In this document: positions 8,725 to 18,128 of the stretch, in pieces
Layout: each line of letters opens with the position of its first letter
Position numbering within the stretch: position 1 is the stretch's first letter
Origin: Marinobacter similis
GTDB taxonomy: Bacteria > Pseudomonadota > Gammaproteobacteria > Pseudomonadales > Oleiphilaceae
Direction of reading: 5' to 3'
Length of the DNA stretch: 64,000 bases
NCBI RefSeq assembly: GCF_000830985.1
Contig: NZ_CP007151.1
Coordinates: 1,302,001 to 1,366,000 of the forward strand
Notes under the pieces: generated by a model
Seen by the model: only the letters and a program-made list of their open reading frames with translations
Told to the model about the DNA's origin: nothing
The model's database searches: none
Translations under genes and position numbers: made by a program

Positions 8725-9631
8725 ATGACAAACCAGAAGCAGGCGATGCTATATGGGCTCGCGACTGTCCTGCTTTGGTCCACCGTTGCTACCGCCTTCA
8801 AGCTGGCACTGCGAGAGTTGGCGCCGGTCGAAATGCTGCTGATCGCGTGTACTTCGTCGGTGCTGGTGATCGGGATCATTCTGGTGATTCAGGGCCGATG
8901 GCATCAGGTCTTCTCACTCAGCCGTCGGCAGTACGTCCAGTCTTTCGGTATGGGGCTGATCAATCCCTGTCTGTATTATTTTGTACTGTTCGGTGCCTTT
9001 GATCGCCTGCCTGCCCAGGAGGCGCAACCGCTAAACTACACGTGGCCCTGGTGCTGGCGTACCTGTCCGTGCCCTTCCTGGGACAGCGGTTGAGGAAGAC
9101 CGACATTCTTGCCGGACTGGTGTGCTACGCCGGAGTGGTGGTGATTGCCACCCGGGGTGCGGTCACATCGCTCAGTTTTTCGGACCCCTTGGGCGTGTCG
9201 CTGGCCATTGGCAGCACCGTGATCTGGGCCTCTTATTGGATACTGGCAACCCGGGACACGCGGGATCCGGTGGTGGGCCTGTTTCTCAACTTCCTGTTCG
9301 GGTTGCCGGTCATTGCCGTGATTTGCGGACTGACCGAGGCTTTAACCTGCCCGGCCCCGGGACCTTTGCTGCCGCCGTGTATGTCGGGGTCTTCGAAATG
9401 GGGATCGCGTTCGTGCTCTGGTCGTACGCCATGAAAAAGGCGGAGAACACGTCCCGGGTCAGCAACCTGATTTTCATCTCACCGTTCCTGTCCCTGGTCT
9501 TTATCTACTTCATTCTGGGCGAACAGATCCTGCCTTCTACTTATATAGGGCTGGTGCTTATCGTTGCGGGTCTGTGGCTGCAGCAGAAAAAAGTGCGGGT
9601 TCGGGAGCAGGCACTGGCCCATGGCTCCTGA
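8725..9631 (+). pseudogene. EamA/DMT family transporter, two frameshifts as read
   Basis: Predicted ten-helix drug/metabolite exporter of 302 residues once two bases are restored: one G near 9044 (ACGTGG[G]CCCTGG, giving YTWALVLAYL) and one G near 9339 (GAGG[G]CTTTAAC). The first EamA repeat (TVLLWSTVATAFKLAL) and the second (GSTVIWASYWIL, then FISPFLSLVFIYFILGE) are both clear. ATG at 8725 is chosen over the upstream in-frame ATG at 8683 because GGAG lies 7 bases before it. The 3' end overlaps the GIY-YIG gene by 11 bases. Substrate unknown. Confidence 0.8.
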
Positions 9632-9899
9632 ATGGTTTGTCTACATGGTCCGGACGGCCCGGGGTGCACTGTATACCGGCATCACCACCGACGTGGAACG
9701 CCGGTTTTCCGAACACCAGGCGGGCGCCCCGAAAGGCGCGCGTAGTCTTCGGGGCAAGGGGCCGCTCACGTTGGTATTTCACGCACCGGCTGGCGATCGC
9801 AGCCGGGCATCCCGCCTTGAATGGCAGATCAAGCAGTGGACACGGGCCCGTAAAGAGGCGCTGGTCAATGGCCGGCTCAGGCTGCCAGATGACGTTTGA
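9621..9899 (+). CDS. GIY-YIG nuclease family protein (YhbQ-like)
   Basis: Protein of 92 residues. The GIY-YIG core is seen as [19 protein letters not shown] (residues 5-23; the motif reads V-Y-M then L-Y-T-G), with the conserved arginine in VERRFSEHQ and a glutamate in [11 protein letters not shown] near residue 67. Single-domain proteins of this kind are presumed DNA endonucleases or repair factors, but the role of YhbQ-type members is little known. The start ATG at 9621 lies inside the end of the EamA gene. Its last 23 bases overlap the convergent esterase gene. Confidence 0.85.
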   Translation: MAPEWFVYMVRTARGALYTGITTDVERRFSEHQAGAPKGARSLRGKGPLTLVFHAPAGDRSRASRLEWQIKQWTRARKEALVNGRLRLPDDV

Positions 9900-10770
9900 T
9901 GTGAGCCCCGGCGCCGGCCACCGCGTCGGTTGCCCGGTCCAGTTGGCCGCTGTGAATCTGGAACACGTGCCAGAGGCTGTTGAAGATCTCGAGGGTTGTG
10001 GGCACATCATCCCGCTGCGCCACTGCGGCAAGTCGCTCGGCATCGTTGAGCAGTATTTCTTCGCTACCGGCCTGAATTAGTAGCGGTGGCAGGCCAGACA
10101 GGTCACCATAAACCGGTGAGATCAGCGGATTGGTCAGTGCCTCACTCCCGCTGTACAGTTTGGCCGCTTTTCCGGTCCATCGGGGCTGCAGTACGGGTTC
10201 GATTTCCGGGGCATACAGGTTTTGCTGGGTCAGGTCGACCCAAGGGGAGAAAACCGTCAGTGACGATGGCAGCGGCAGTTGCCGGTCTCTGAGCCGCATG
10301 GCCAGTGCAACGGTTAGCCCGCCGCCTGCGGAATCCCCGGCGACCGCAATCTTTTTCGGGGCGACACCCTGTTCCAGCAGGGCACAGTACACCGCTTCGG
10401 CGTCGTCGAGAGCTGCCGGGAAGGGGTGCTCCGGCGCTAACCGGTAGTCGGGTGTGATCACGCTGCAGCCGCTGGCCCTGGCCAGGTGGCCGGTAAGGCC
10501 GCGGTGGGTGGCAGCAGAACCGATAATAAAACCACCGCCGTGCAGATACAGTAAGACGCCGTGGCTGGTGTCACCAAACAGGCTCCGGGTGACGCGCAGG
10601 CCGCCGATGGAATCCTGCTCAAAGCGGCACCCTCGGGGCGGCACGGAGCTGCGATAGGCCTGACGGGTGAGGGTGCGTTGAAGCTGCACTGGCACCGCCG
10701 GGTGAAGCACCGGACGTACCAATCGTCGCATGGTCTGGCGCAGGCCCGTCTCAAGAAGGTGTTGCAGCAT
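9877..10770 (-). CDS. Alpha/beta hydrolase, HSL/GDXG-type esterase
   Basis: Predicted carboxylesterase of the hormone-sensitive-lipase (family IV) group. The oxyanion-hole motif YLHGGGF lies at about residues 76-82, the nucleophile in GDSAGGG at about 146-152, the acid in the region [13 protein letters not shown] and the catalytic histidine in SLWHVFQ. Length 297 is usual for the family. The N-terminal 45 residues are basic and could form the cap domain. Soluble, probably cytoplasmic; natural substrate (short-chain esters) inferred. Convergent overlap with the GIY-YIG gene. Confidence 0.88.
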   Translation of the reverse strand: MLQHLLETGLRQTMRRLVRPVLHPAVPVQLQRTLTRQAYRSSVPPRGCRFEQDSIGGLRVTRSLFGDTSHGVLLYLHGGGFIIGSAATHRGLTGHLARASGCSVITPDYRLAPEHPFPAALDDAEAVYCALLEQGVAPKKIAVAGDSAGGGLTVALAMRLRDRQLPLPSSLTVFSPWVDLTQQNLYAPEIEPVLQPRWTGKAAKLYSGSEALTNPLISPVYGDLSGLPPLLIQAGSEEILLNDAERLAAVAQRDDVPTTLEIFNSLWHVFQIHSGQLDRATDAVAGAGAHIKRHLAA

Positions 10771-10849
10771 CTGTGTTCTACCCCCGCGATGCGTTAGGAT
10801 TGCAGATCAAACAGCTTATTAATCAATCATGACAGGCGTTTAACTCTAC

Positions 10850-11881
10850 GTGTACTGGAAAACAGATACCATAGAAATTCCGGATTGGGACAGGCATTCG
10901 CTGTTAGATCGGCTGGAGGCTTTTGACCCTGCGACTCCGAGGGAGTTAAGCGACCAGATGGTCGCCTACTGCCGCTTTTACGGCCTGGACCTTTGGGTCG
11001 AGCACCCCGAGGTGGTTTACCATCAGGGGTATGTAGAGGCGGGACGCCATCAGGTCATGGTGCATTACTACCGGCTGCCTGAGTCGTTTACCCCGCGGGG
11101 CACGGTCTTCATCCTGCATGGTTATTTTGATCATGTCGGGCTGTACAGCCAGCTCATTGATCGATGCCTGGGTGCCGGTTTTGACGTGTTGGCTTACGAC
11201 CAGCCGGGCCATGGTTTGTCCAGCGGGACGCCGGCCGCCATTGGCAGTTTCATCGAGTATCAGGGTGTGTTGTCGGACGTGATGGCACATGTGCAACCGA
11301 AAGTCCGCCAACCCTGGTTTGCGGTCGGGCAGAGTACCGGTGGTGCGATCCTTATCGATTACCTGCTGTCTAATGGTCATAGTCAGGAGACGGCGGCCTT
11401 CCGGAAGGTGGTATTGCTGGCGCCACTGGTGCGTCCCATGGGGTGGTTGGGAGCGAAGGTGCTGCACAGCCTGATGAAGCCTTTCATCACGCGCTGGCGG
11501 AGGGCCTTTTCCGCGAACAGCGGCAATTCGCGGTTCCTGCGGTTCCTGCGTGAGCATGACCCACTGCAGGCGCGGGCGGTCCATGTAGACTGGGTGGGTG
11601 CCTTGCGCAGCTGGGTGCCCCATATCGAATCTGCACGGCCGGTGGATTTTCCGGTGACCGTGGTGCAGGGTGAGAAGGATCTGACAGTGGATTGGGAACA
11701 CAATCTGCGGATTATCCGTAATAAATTCTCATCGGTAGAGGAGTTGAGAATCCCGGACGGACGCCATCACCTGGTGAATGAAGCCCAGGACCTGCAAGCG
11801 ACCGTATTCAATACCATCATTGACACATTTTCGAACCCGTCGGCACAGACTGCCGGTAAAAACGCAGCTGGCCGAAAATGA
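10850..11881 (+). CDS. Alpha/beta hydrolase, lysophospholipase/monoacylglycerol-lipase type
   Basis: Protein of 343 residues with the serine aminopeptidase/hydrolase-4 fold: ILHGYFDHVGLY (residues about 87-98), AYDQPGHGLSSG (about 120-131), nucleophile motif GQSTGG (about 160-165), acid in VVQGEKDLTVDW and histidine in GRHHLVNE. These motifs match PldB/monoacylglycerol lipase relatives, so it likely cleaves acyl esters of membrane lipids. Start GTG at 10850 has no clear ribosome-binding site, so the start is uncertain. It ends 19 bases before the GTG of the OmpA-type lipoprotein gene, suggesting joint transcription. Confidence 0.82.
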   Translation: MYWKTDTIEIPDWDRHSLLDRLEAFDPATPRELSDQMVAYCRFYGLDLWVEHPEVVYHQGYVEAGRHQVMVHYYRLPESFTPRGTVFILHGYFDHVGLYSQLIDRCLGAGFDVLAYDQPGHGLSSGTPAAIGSFIEYQGVLSDVMAHVQPKVRQPWFAVGQSTGGAILIDYLLSNGHSQETAAFRKVVLLAPLVRPMGWLGAKVLHSLMKPFITRWRRAFSANSGNSRFLRFLREHDPLQARAVHVDWVGALRSWVPHIESARPVDFPVTVVQGEKDLTVDWEHNLRIIRNKFSSVEELRIPDGRHHLVNEAQDLQATVFNTIIDTFSNPSAQTAGKNAAGRK

Positions 11882-11900
11882 AAGAGCACAGGAGATAGTT

Positions 11901-12557
11901 GTGAAAAAGACGATTCTTGCTTTCGCGGTGGCAACCGTAGGACTTGGCGGTTGTATGACTTACGATCCGTACACCGGTGAAGAAAAGACCTCCAGTGCCA
12001 CCAAGGGTAGTATTATTGGTGCCCTGGGCGGTGCCGCCATTGGTGCTGCCACTTCCAGCAAAAGTGACCGTGGCAAGGGCGCGCTGATCGGTGCTGCCGG
12101 TGGTGCTGCGATTGGCGGTGGTATCGGCTACTACATGGACAAGCAGGAAGCACAGCTGCGCCGTCAGCTGGAAGGTTCCGGTGTTCGTGTTGTCCGTAAT
12201 GGCGACCAGATTGAACTGATCATGCCTGGCAACATCACGTTTGATCTGAACCAGTCGTCCATCAAGCCGTCGTTCACAGACACTTTGGATTCGGTTGCCA
12301 TGGTTCTGAAGGAATTCGACAAGACCATCATCCAGATTGAAGGTCATACCGACAGCTCGGGCTCCCAGAGCTACAACCAGCTCTTGAGTGAGCAGCGCGC
12401 CGGTTCCGTTCGCGATTTTCTGTTGAACCAGAACATTGCGCCCAAGCGTACCCGCGCCGTGGGTTATGGTGAGCGCTACCCGCTGGCTTCCAATGACAGT
12501 GCCGCCGGGCGTGAGCAGAACCGCCGAGTTGAACTGACGCTGGTTCCGATGCAGTAA
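11901..12557 (+). CDS. OmpA-family outer-membrane lipoprotein (YiaD-like)
   Basis: Predicted outer-membrane lipoprotein of 218 residues that binds peptidoglycan. The signal peptide ends in a lipobox (VGLGGC, cysteine at residue 18). A glycine-zipper region follows (ATKGSIIGALGGAAIGAAT and GALIGAAGGAAIGGGIGYYMD), then the OmpA C-terminal domain with FDLNQSSIKPSF, IEGHTDSSGS and LSEQRAGSVRDFL, ending in AAGREQNRRVEL. GTG at 11901 is chosen because GGAG lies 7 bases upstream and it yields an exact signal peptide; the longer frame to 11778 lies inside the preceding gene. Confidence 0.9.
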   Translation: MKKTILAFAVATVGLGGCMTYDPYTGEEKTSSATKGSIIGALGGAAIGAATSSKSDRGKGALIGAAGGAAIGGGIGYYMDKQEAQLRRQLEGSGVRVVRNGDQIELIMPGNITFDLNQSSIKPSFTDTLDSVAMVLKEFDKTIIQIEGHTDSSGSQSYNQLLSEQRAGSVRDFLLNQNIAPKRTRAVGYGERYPLASNDSAAGREQNRRVELTLVPMQ

Positions 12558-12623
12558 ATAGGCCGTGATCGGCTAGTGATTGTCCCCTAACCGGGCGCTG
12601 GCTAATTCGATGACACAAAAAAA

Positions 12624-12652
12624 GGCTTCGGTATCTAACCGAAGCCTTTTTT
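12624..12652. terminator. Bidirectional terminator between the OmpA-type and coiled-coil genes
   Basis: Perfect 9-bp arms GGCTTCGGT (12624-12632) and ACCGAAGCC (12638-12646), loop ATCTA, followed by TTTTTT on the plus strand and preceded by AAAAAAA (T-run on the minus strand). It serves the two convergent genes. Confidence 0.88.
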
Positions 12653-12686
12653 AATGCTTTTCGCTAAAACCTGAGGGCTGGCGGCA

Positions 12687-12968
12687 TCAGTTCTTACCTG
12701 GCAGCCAGTCGTCGATTCGCTGCTTCAGGCTGTCCAGTTGGTCGGCACTGGAATCCTTCACTTCATTCAGTTTGTCTTTGGCGGTATCGATCTGGGCTTC
12801 AACGGCTTGGATTTTTTCCGAAAACTCCCGCTGAACTTCTGCCTCGGACTGCTCATCTTTGGCTTTGGCCATCTTCTCTTCAGCTTGTGCCCGGAGGCTC
12901 TCAACCTGTTTGCTCCAGTGATCGGTCTGGGTTTCCAGTTTGTGCTGCAGTGATTCCTTCAAAGACAT
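12687..12968 (-). CDS. Small coiled-coil protein of unknown function
   Basis: Protein of 93 residues, almost entirely predicted alpha-helical coiled coil, rich in K, E, Q and A (for example RAQAEEKMAKAKDEQ and AQIDTAKDKLNEVKD), without signal peptide or membrane segment. The C-terminus ends in DDWLPGKN. Similar short coiled-coil proteins are widespread in Marinobacter relatives, but no function is assigned. The ATG at 12968 has a good ribosome site (AAGGAG, 7 bases upstream). Single gene ending near the bidirectional terminator. Confidence 0.7.
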   Translation of the reverse strand: MSLKESLQHKLETQTDHWSKQVESLRAQAEEKMAKAKDEQSEAEVQREFSEKIQAVEAQIDTAKDKLNEVKDSSADQLDSLKQRIDDWLPGKN

Positions 12969-13209
12969 AAGTCACTCCTTTTCGATGAACATTCAGACGC
13001 GTTCGGCGCCTGACTATTACATGGTGGGAGGCCGCCAATTCTCAAGGGCGACTGCATGAACAGCTGATTAAATTATTGAAATGTGGAACTAATTCAAGGC
13101 GATTTCCGTGATTTTCGTGACGTGGGGTGCCAACGTGGGCGCGCAGTCGCGTGCAAAACGCGCACTGCTGACCCTAATGACAAGAATCAACGAGTAAGGA
13201 GTTTGCCTC

Positions 13210-14484
13210 GTGACTAAAACCTTATGGATTGCCGCTCCGCTCGCAATCACGCTTGCCGCCGCGCCACTTGCCCATGCAGGGCCACTGTCTGACCTGGCCG
13301 GACCGCTCATCGGCCAAACTGAAGCACCGGGCGCTGCTGCGTCCGCTGGCGACGTGATTCCCGGGCGTTTCATTCTGACCCTGGATCCGGCTTTGCCGAC
13401 ACTGCTCAATACCTCCAGCCTCGAAACCGCCGTACAGCAACTTCTAAACGCAACCGGTGGCGGGGATTTGCTGCACTTATACGATACCGCCATGACCGGC
13501 GCCGCTGTTGCCTTGTCTGAAAGCCGGGCGGCTTTGCTGACCTCGATGCCGGGTGTTCAGGCGGTTGAGCCAGACCGTGTGGTTCTGGCCTCTGAAACCC
13601 AGCAGGATGCCACCTGGGGGCTGGATCGTGTGGACCAGGCTTTCCTGCCGCTGAATGAACGCTACGCCTACCCCGCCAATGCGGGCAACGGCGTGACCGT
13701 GTACGTGATTGATACCGGTCTGAGAGACTCGCACACAGAATTTACCGGGCGCGTGAGCCAGGGCCGCAACTTTGCCGGTGCCGGTGGCCTGGGGCTGCCC
13801 CTGTTCGGTTTGCTGGGTGGTGAGGCCAGCGATCCGGAGGATACGTCTGACTGCAATGGCCACGGCACCCATGTATCCAGTACTGCTGTGGGCACCGAGT
13901 ACGGTATTGCCAAGGACGCGGCCGTCGCGCCCATCAGGGTATTGAACTGCGCCGGCGCTGGCAGTAACTCTGATGTGATTGCCGGCGTGGACTGGGTCGC
14001 TGAAAACCATGAAGCCCCAGCCGTTGCCAACATGTCCCTGGGTGGTGGTAATTCGACTGCACTGGACAACGCCGTGCGTGGCGCCATTGAAGAGGGCGTG
14101 ACCTTCGTGGTTGCGGCAGGTAACGATGATGCAGACGCCTGCAGCGGTTCTCCGAACCGGGTTGCTGAGGCCATCACGGTGGGCAGCACCACTGGCAACG
14201 ACGAGCGCTCCTCGTTTTCCAACCATGGCAGCTGCCTGGACCTGTTCGCCCCGGGCTCCAACATTACAGCGGCCTGGTATCAGAGTGACAACCAGACCAA
14301 CACCATCAGTGGCACCTCAATGGCGTCGCCCCATGTTGCCGGTAACGCCGCCTTGCTGCTGGCCGCGGATGGCCAGCTGACCCCGGCTGCCGTTCACGAG
14401 GCGCTGGTGCAGCAAACCACGTCTAACGTGCTGTCGGGCATCAAGGCCGGTTCTCCGAACCTGCTGTTGCGCGTTCGACAGTAA
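13210..14484 (+). CDS. Secreted S8 family (subtilisin-like) serine peptidase
   Basis: Exported endopeptidase of 424 residues. Signal peptide (LWIAAPLAITLAAAPLAHAG) is followed by an inhibitor-I9-type propeptide (about 45-115, with IPGRFILTLD and PGVQAVEPDRVV). The catalytic domain shows the aspartate in VYVIDTGLRDSHTEF, histidine in NGHGTHVSS, oxyanion asparagine in VVAAGNDDADAC and serine in SGTSMASPHVAGNAALL. It resembles the proteinase K/aqualysin subgroup and stops soon after the catalytic domain. GTG at 13210 has AAGGAG 9 bases upstream. Followed by a strong terminator; monocistronic. Confidence 0.93.
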   Translation: MTKTLWIAAPLAITLAAAPLAHAGPLSDLAGPLIGQTEAPGAAASAGDVIPGRFILTLDPALPTLLNTSSLETAVQQLLNATGGGDLLHLYDTAMTGAAVALSESRAALLTSMPGVQAVEPDRVVLASETQQDATWGLDRVDQAFLPLNERYAYPANAGNGVTVYVIDTGLRDSHTEFTGRVSQGRNFAGAGGLGLPLFGLLGGEASDPEDTSDCNGHGTHVSSTAVGTEYGIAKDAAVAPIRVLNCAGAGSNSDVIAGVDWVAENHEAPAVANMSLGGGNSTALDNAVRGAIEEGVTFVVAAGNDDADACSGSPNRVAEAITVGSTTGNDERSSFSNHGSCLDLFAPGSNITAAWYQSDNQTNTISGTSMASPHVAGNAALLLAADGQLTPAAVHEALVQQTTSNVLSGIKAGSPNLLLRVRQ

Positions 14485-14500
14485 GCTGCAGGCCAAAAAA

Positions 14501-14525
14501 AACCGGGGCCTCGGCCCCGGTTTTT
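14501..14525. terminator. Bidirectional terminator between the subtilase and serA
   Basis: Ten-bp perfect arms AACCGGGGCC (14501-14510) and GGCCCCGGTT (14513-14522) with a two-base centre; T-run TTTTT on the plus strand and A-run upstream (AAAAAAAA) serving the minus strand. It separates the convergent subtilase and serA genes. Confidence 0.9.
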
Positions 14526-14549
14526 ACTATCCGTTCATTGCTGTTTGCG

Positions 14550-15779
14550 TTAGAACAGTACGCGGCAGCGGATAGTGCCCTTCACCTGGAGCAGCTTCTC
14601 CAGCGCCAGCTCACCGTAGGCTTTGTCCACGTCGACGACCACGTAACCAATGTCTTCCTTGGTTTGCAGGTACTGGCCGCACACGTTGATGCCATTCTCG
14701 GAGAACACCTGGTTTATCTCGGACATTACGCCCGGCACGTTCTCGTGAATGTGCAGAAGACGGTGCTGGTTCGGGTGTGACGGCAGGGCAACTTCCGGGA
14801 AGTTTACTGAAGATACCGAGGTGCCGTTGTCGCTGTACATGGCCAGCTTCTCAGCCACTTCGCGGCCGATGTTTTCCTGTGCCTCAATGGTAGAGCCGCC
14901 CACGTGCGGAGTCAGGATCACGTTATCGAACTCGCGCAGCGGTGATACAAACTCTTCGGTGTTGGACTTGGGCTCAACCGGGAATACGTCGATGGCCGCA
15001 CCCAGGAGCTTGCCGCTCTTCAGGGCATCGGCGCAGGCGTCGATGTCGACCACGGTGCCGCGGGACGCGTTCATCAGGATGGAGCCCGGCTTCATCTGCG
15101 CGAACTGCTCGGCCTTGAACATGTACTTGGTAGCCGGGGTTTCCGGAACGTGCAGGCTCACCACATCGGAAATATTCAGCAGTTCCTGCAGGGTGCCGAC
15201 CTGGGTGGCGTTACCAATCGACAGCTTGGAAACAACGTCGTAGAAGTAGACGTCCATGCCCAGGCCCTCGGCCAGAACACTGAACTGGGTACCGATGTTG
15301 CCGTAGCCGATGATGCCCAGCTTCTTGCCGCGAATTTCATAGCTGTCCTTGGCGGATTTCAGCCATTCACCGCGGTGCGCCTTGGCGTTCTTCTCAGGTA
15401 CGCCGCGCAGCAGCAGAATCGCCTGGGCCAGAACCAGCTCGGCAACACTACGGGTGTTGGAGAAGGGCGCGTTAAACACCGCGATGCCGCGGCGGGTAGC
15501 CGCCTGCAGGTTCACCTGGTTGGTACCGATACAGAAACATCCCACTGCTACCAGCTTATTGGCAGCTTCAAATACTTTCTCAGTCAGTTGGGTGCGCGAA
15601 CGAATCCCAACGAAGTGCGCATCGGCAATCTTCTCAATCAGGTCTTCCTCGGCCAGCGAGTGAGTCAGATATTCGATGTTGGTGTAGCCTGCGGCATTCA
15701 GGGTATCAATCGCAGATTGATGCACGCCTTCCAGCAGCAGGATCCGGATTTTGCTCTTTTCGAGAGACGTATTTGACAT
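14550..15779 (-). CDS. serA: D-3-phosphoglycerate dehydrogenase
   Basis: First enzyme of serine biosynthesis: oxidises 3-phosphoglycerate to 3-phosphohydroxypyruvate with NAD. Length 409 matches the E. coli-type enzyme (410). The NAD-binding motif GIIGYGNIGTQFSVLAEGLGM lies at about residues 156-176; the catalytic RGTVVD segment with LMNASRGT, the glutamate in EPKSN and the histidine in LTPHVGGSTIEAQENIG are in place. The C-terminal ACT domain begins HRLLHIHENVPGVMSEIN and mediates serine feedback inhibition in the family. serB, the last enzyme of the pathway, lies 43 kb away in this window. Confidence 0.96.
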   Translation of the reverse strand: MSNTSLEKSKIRILLLEGVHQSAIDTLNAAGYTNIEYLTHSLAEEDLIEKIADAHFVGIRSRTQLTEKVFEAANKLVAVGCFCIGTNQVNLQAATRRGIAVFNAPFSNTRSVAELVLAQAILLLRGVPEKNAKAHRGEWLKSAKDSYEIRGKKLGIIGYGNIGTQFSVLAEGLGMDVYFYDVVSKLSIGNATQVGTLQELLNISDVVSLHVPETPATKYMFKAEQFAQMKPGSILMNASRGTVVDIDACADALKSGKLLGAAIDVFPVEPKSNTEEFVSPLREFDNVILTPHVGGSTIEAQENIGREVAEKLAMYSDNGTSVSSVNFPEVALPSHPNQHRLLHIHENVPGVMSEINQVFSENGINVCGQYLQTKEDIGYVVVDVDKAYGELALEKLLQVKGTIRCRVLF

Positions 15780-15971
15780 GGGCTTGCTTCCGAACCTTTC
15801 GTCACGTGAAATGACCTGTGGCCAGTGATCGTCAGGGCTGGCTCACAGAACAGGGGCGGTATGATACCATAAACGCAGAATTTCACAGCGCGCCGGATTG
15901 CCTGAATAAAAGGCCTTGGTAACCGCAGGGTTACCGGTCCCCGGACCAACCTCGACGAGACTGACCTATCC

Positions 15972-17374
15972 ATGAATTCCGAACAAATCATCGCCTCCCT
16001 GAAAGAGTTGATTGCCACCGGTGACCATGCCGGCAAGGTGCTGACCGATCCCGACGATCTTCAGACGTATGGTAAGGATTGGACCAAGATCTACCCGCCC
16101 AAGCCCACAGCCATTGTGCTGCCGAAAACCACCGAGCAGGTGCAGGCGTTGGTGCGGTTTGCCAATGAGAATCAGGTCGCGCTGGTGCCGTCGGGTGGTC
16201 GTACAGGTTTGAGCGCCGGCGCGGTGGCGGCCAACGGCGAAGTGGTCGTGGCGTTCGACAACATGAACCAGGTCCTGGAATTCAACGCCAGCGATCGTAC
16301 CGTGCACTGCCAGGCGGGCGTGGTGACCGAACAGTTGCAGAATCTGGCCGAAGAGAACGGCTTGTACTATCCGGTGGATTTCGCGTCTGCGGGCTCCAGT
16401 CAACTGGGGGGCAACCTGTCCACCAACGCCGGTGGTATCAAGGTGATCCGCTACGGCATGAGCCGCGATTGGGTGGCCGGACTCAAAGTGGTGACCGGCA
16501 AGGGCGATATCCTGGAACTGAACAAGGATCTGGAAAAGAACAACACCGGTTACGATCTGCGCCACCTGTTCATTGGCGCTGAAGGCACCCTTGGCTTCAT
16601 CACCGAAGCCACCATGAAGCTGACCCGTCAGCCGGACAACCTGACCGTGCTGGTGCTGGGCCTCAACGACCTCACCAACACCATGGACGTGTTGCAGACC
16701 TTCCAGAAGCAGATCGACCTGACCGCGTATGAGTTCTTCTCGCACCAGGCCATGCAGCATGTGCTGGCCCACGGCCAGGTGCAGGCGCCGTTCGAGACCG
16801 AGGCACCGTACTACGCACTGCTGGAGTTCGAGGCCGTTTCCGACCAGGTAATGGACGATGCCATGGCCCTGTTCGAGCAATGCGTGGAGCAGGGCTGGGT
16901 GCTGGACGGCGTTATCAGCCAGAGCGAAACCCAGGCCCAGAACCTGTGGCAACTGCGGGAGCGGATCTCCGAGTCCATCGCGCCGCGCACGCCCTATAAA
17001 AATGACATCTCCGTGGTGGTGTCCAAGGTGCCGGGCTTCCTGACTGAAATCGATGAGGTGGTGACCAAGCATTACCCGGATTTTGAAATCATCTGGTTTG
17101 GCCACATTGGCGACGGCAACCTGCATCTGAACATCCTCAAACCCGAGGACATGGCCAACGAGGACTTCTTCGAGAAGTGTCAGCAGGTCAACAAGTGGGT
17201 GTTCGAGATTGTTGAGCGTTATGAGGCAGTGTCTCCGCCGAACACGGCGTGGGCATGACCAAGAAGCCGTATTTGCATTACACCCGAAGCGAGGCCGAAA
17301 TTGCCTATATGAAGGCAATCAAGCAGGTCTTTGATCCCAATGGTGTTATCAATCCTGGCAAGATCTTCGACTGA
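15972..17374 (+). pseudogene. FAD-linked 2-hydroxyacid dehydrogenase (D-2-hydroxyglutarate dehydrogenase-like), frameshift as read
   Basis: Flavoprotein of 467 residues once one G is restored near 17223 (TATG[G]AGGCAGT, recreating the conserved GGSVSAEHGVG motif). PCMH-type FAD domain: VALVPSGGRTGLSAGAV (about 70-86), ASAGSSQLGGNLSTNAGG, RYG and GAEGTLGFITEATMKL. C-terminal FAD-oxidase domain has WFGHIGDGNLHLNIL. D-2-hydroxyglutarate dehydrogenases of this type often accompany serA, because SerA reduces 2-oxoglutarate to D-2-hydroxyglutarate; the gene is divergent from serA here, which supports that role (inference). Its stop overlaps the sirtuin start (TGATG). Confidence 0.85.
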
Positions 17375-18051
17375 TGCGTGATCACATCGTGGTTCTGACC
17401 GGCGCTGGCATCAGCGCCGAAAGTGGTCTCTCCACCTTCCGGGATAACGGGGGCTTGTGGGAGGAGCACAGTGTCTACGATGTGGCGACGCCGGAGGCGT
17501 TTGCCCGTAACCAGGAGCTGGTACTGCGGTTCTACAACGACCGTCGGCGCCAGCTGGAATCTGCCCAGCCCAACCAGGCCCACCGGTTGCTGGCGGAACT
17601 GGAGTCACGGTACCGGGTAACCATCGTCACCCAGAACGTTGATGACCTGCACGAGCGGGGTGGCTCAAGCAACGTCATTCACCTCCACGGTGAACTCACC
17701 AAAGCCCGCAGCTCCCAGCATCCGGATCTGGTTTACGACATCGGCTATCAGGACATTCAGCCGGGCGAAACTTGCGAGCGCGGCGCCCAGCTACGGCCCC
17801 ACATTGTCTGGTTCGGTGAAGAAGTGCCGATGCTGGATGCGGCGGCCGAGATGGTTCGCACCGCCGATTATCTGCTGATTGTCGGTACCTCGCTTCAGGT
17901 CTATCCTGCCGCCGGCCTGGTCTACGAAGTGGAGCCGGGGGTCCCCGTCACCGTTGTCGACCCGGCCGAGCCTCCGTCCGTGTCCAGGGCTCGTTTTATC
18001 CAGAAGGGTGCCTGCGAAGGCGTCGCAGATTGGATTGCCAGTCTGGACTGA
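17374..18051 (+). CDS. Sir2-family NAD-dependent protein deacylase lacking the zinc ribbon
   Basis: Removes acyl groups from lysines using NAD. Clear sirtuin motifs: GAGISAESGLSTFRDNGGLW (residues 9-28), TQNVDDLHERGG (about 86-97) and the catalytic histidine in HLHGEL. The usual four-cysteine zinc ribbon of CobB is replaced by a short segment (SSQHPDLVYDIGYQDI then CERGAQLRPHIVWFGE) with a single cysteine; this zinc-less subgroup is known in many bacteria. The active acyl preference cannot be read. The ATG overlaps the stop of the flavoprotein gene, so the two are translated together. Confidence 0.88.
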   Translation: MRDHIVVLTGAGISAESGLSTFRDNGGLWEEHSVYDVATPEAFARNQELVLRFYNDRRRQLESAQPNQAHRLLAELESRYRVTIVTQNVDDLHERGGSSNVIHLHGELTKARSSQHPDLVYDIGYQDIQPGETCERGAQLRPHIVWFGEEVPMLDAAAEMVRTADYLLIVGTSLQVYPAAGLVYEVEPGVPVTVVDPAEPPSVSRARFIQKGACEGVADWIASLD

Positions 18052-18128
18052 ACCGGTTTTCGGTCGAGCTGTCCCATCAGCAGTGTCTGTACTAATCTCA
18101 GGCAAAGACTGAATGCGAGGGACGCATC

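Noticed and set aside
13100..13190. GC-rich hairpin (CGCGT/ACGCG) upstream of the subtilase.
   Set aside because: Only a five-bp stem with weak extension and no conserved aptamer; insufficient for a regulatory call.
15966..17318. Minus-strand open frame of 450 codons.
   Set aside because: Antisense of the flavoprotein gene; no recognisable motif and histidine/glutamine-rich shadow composition.
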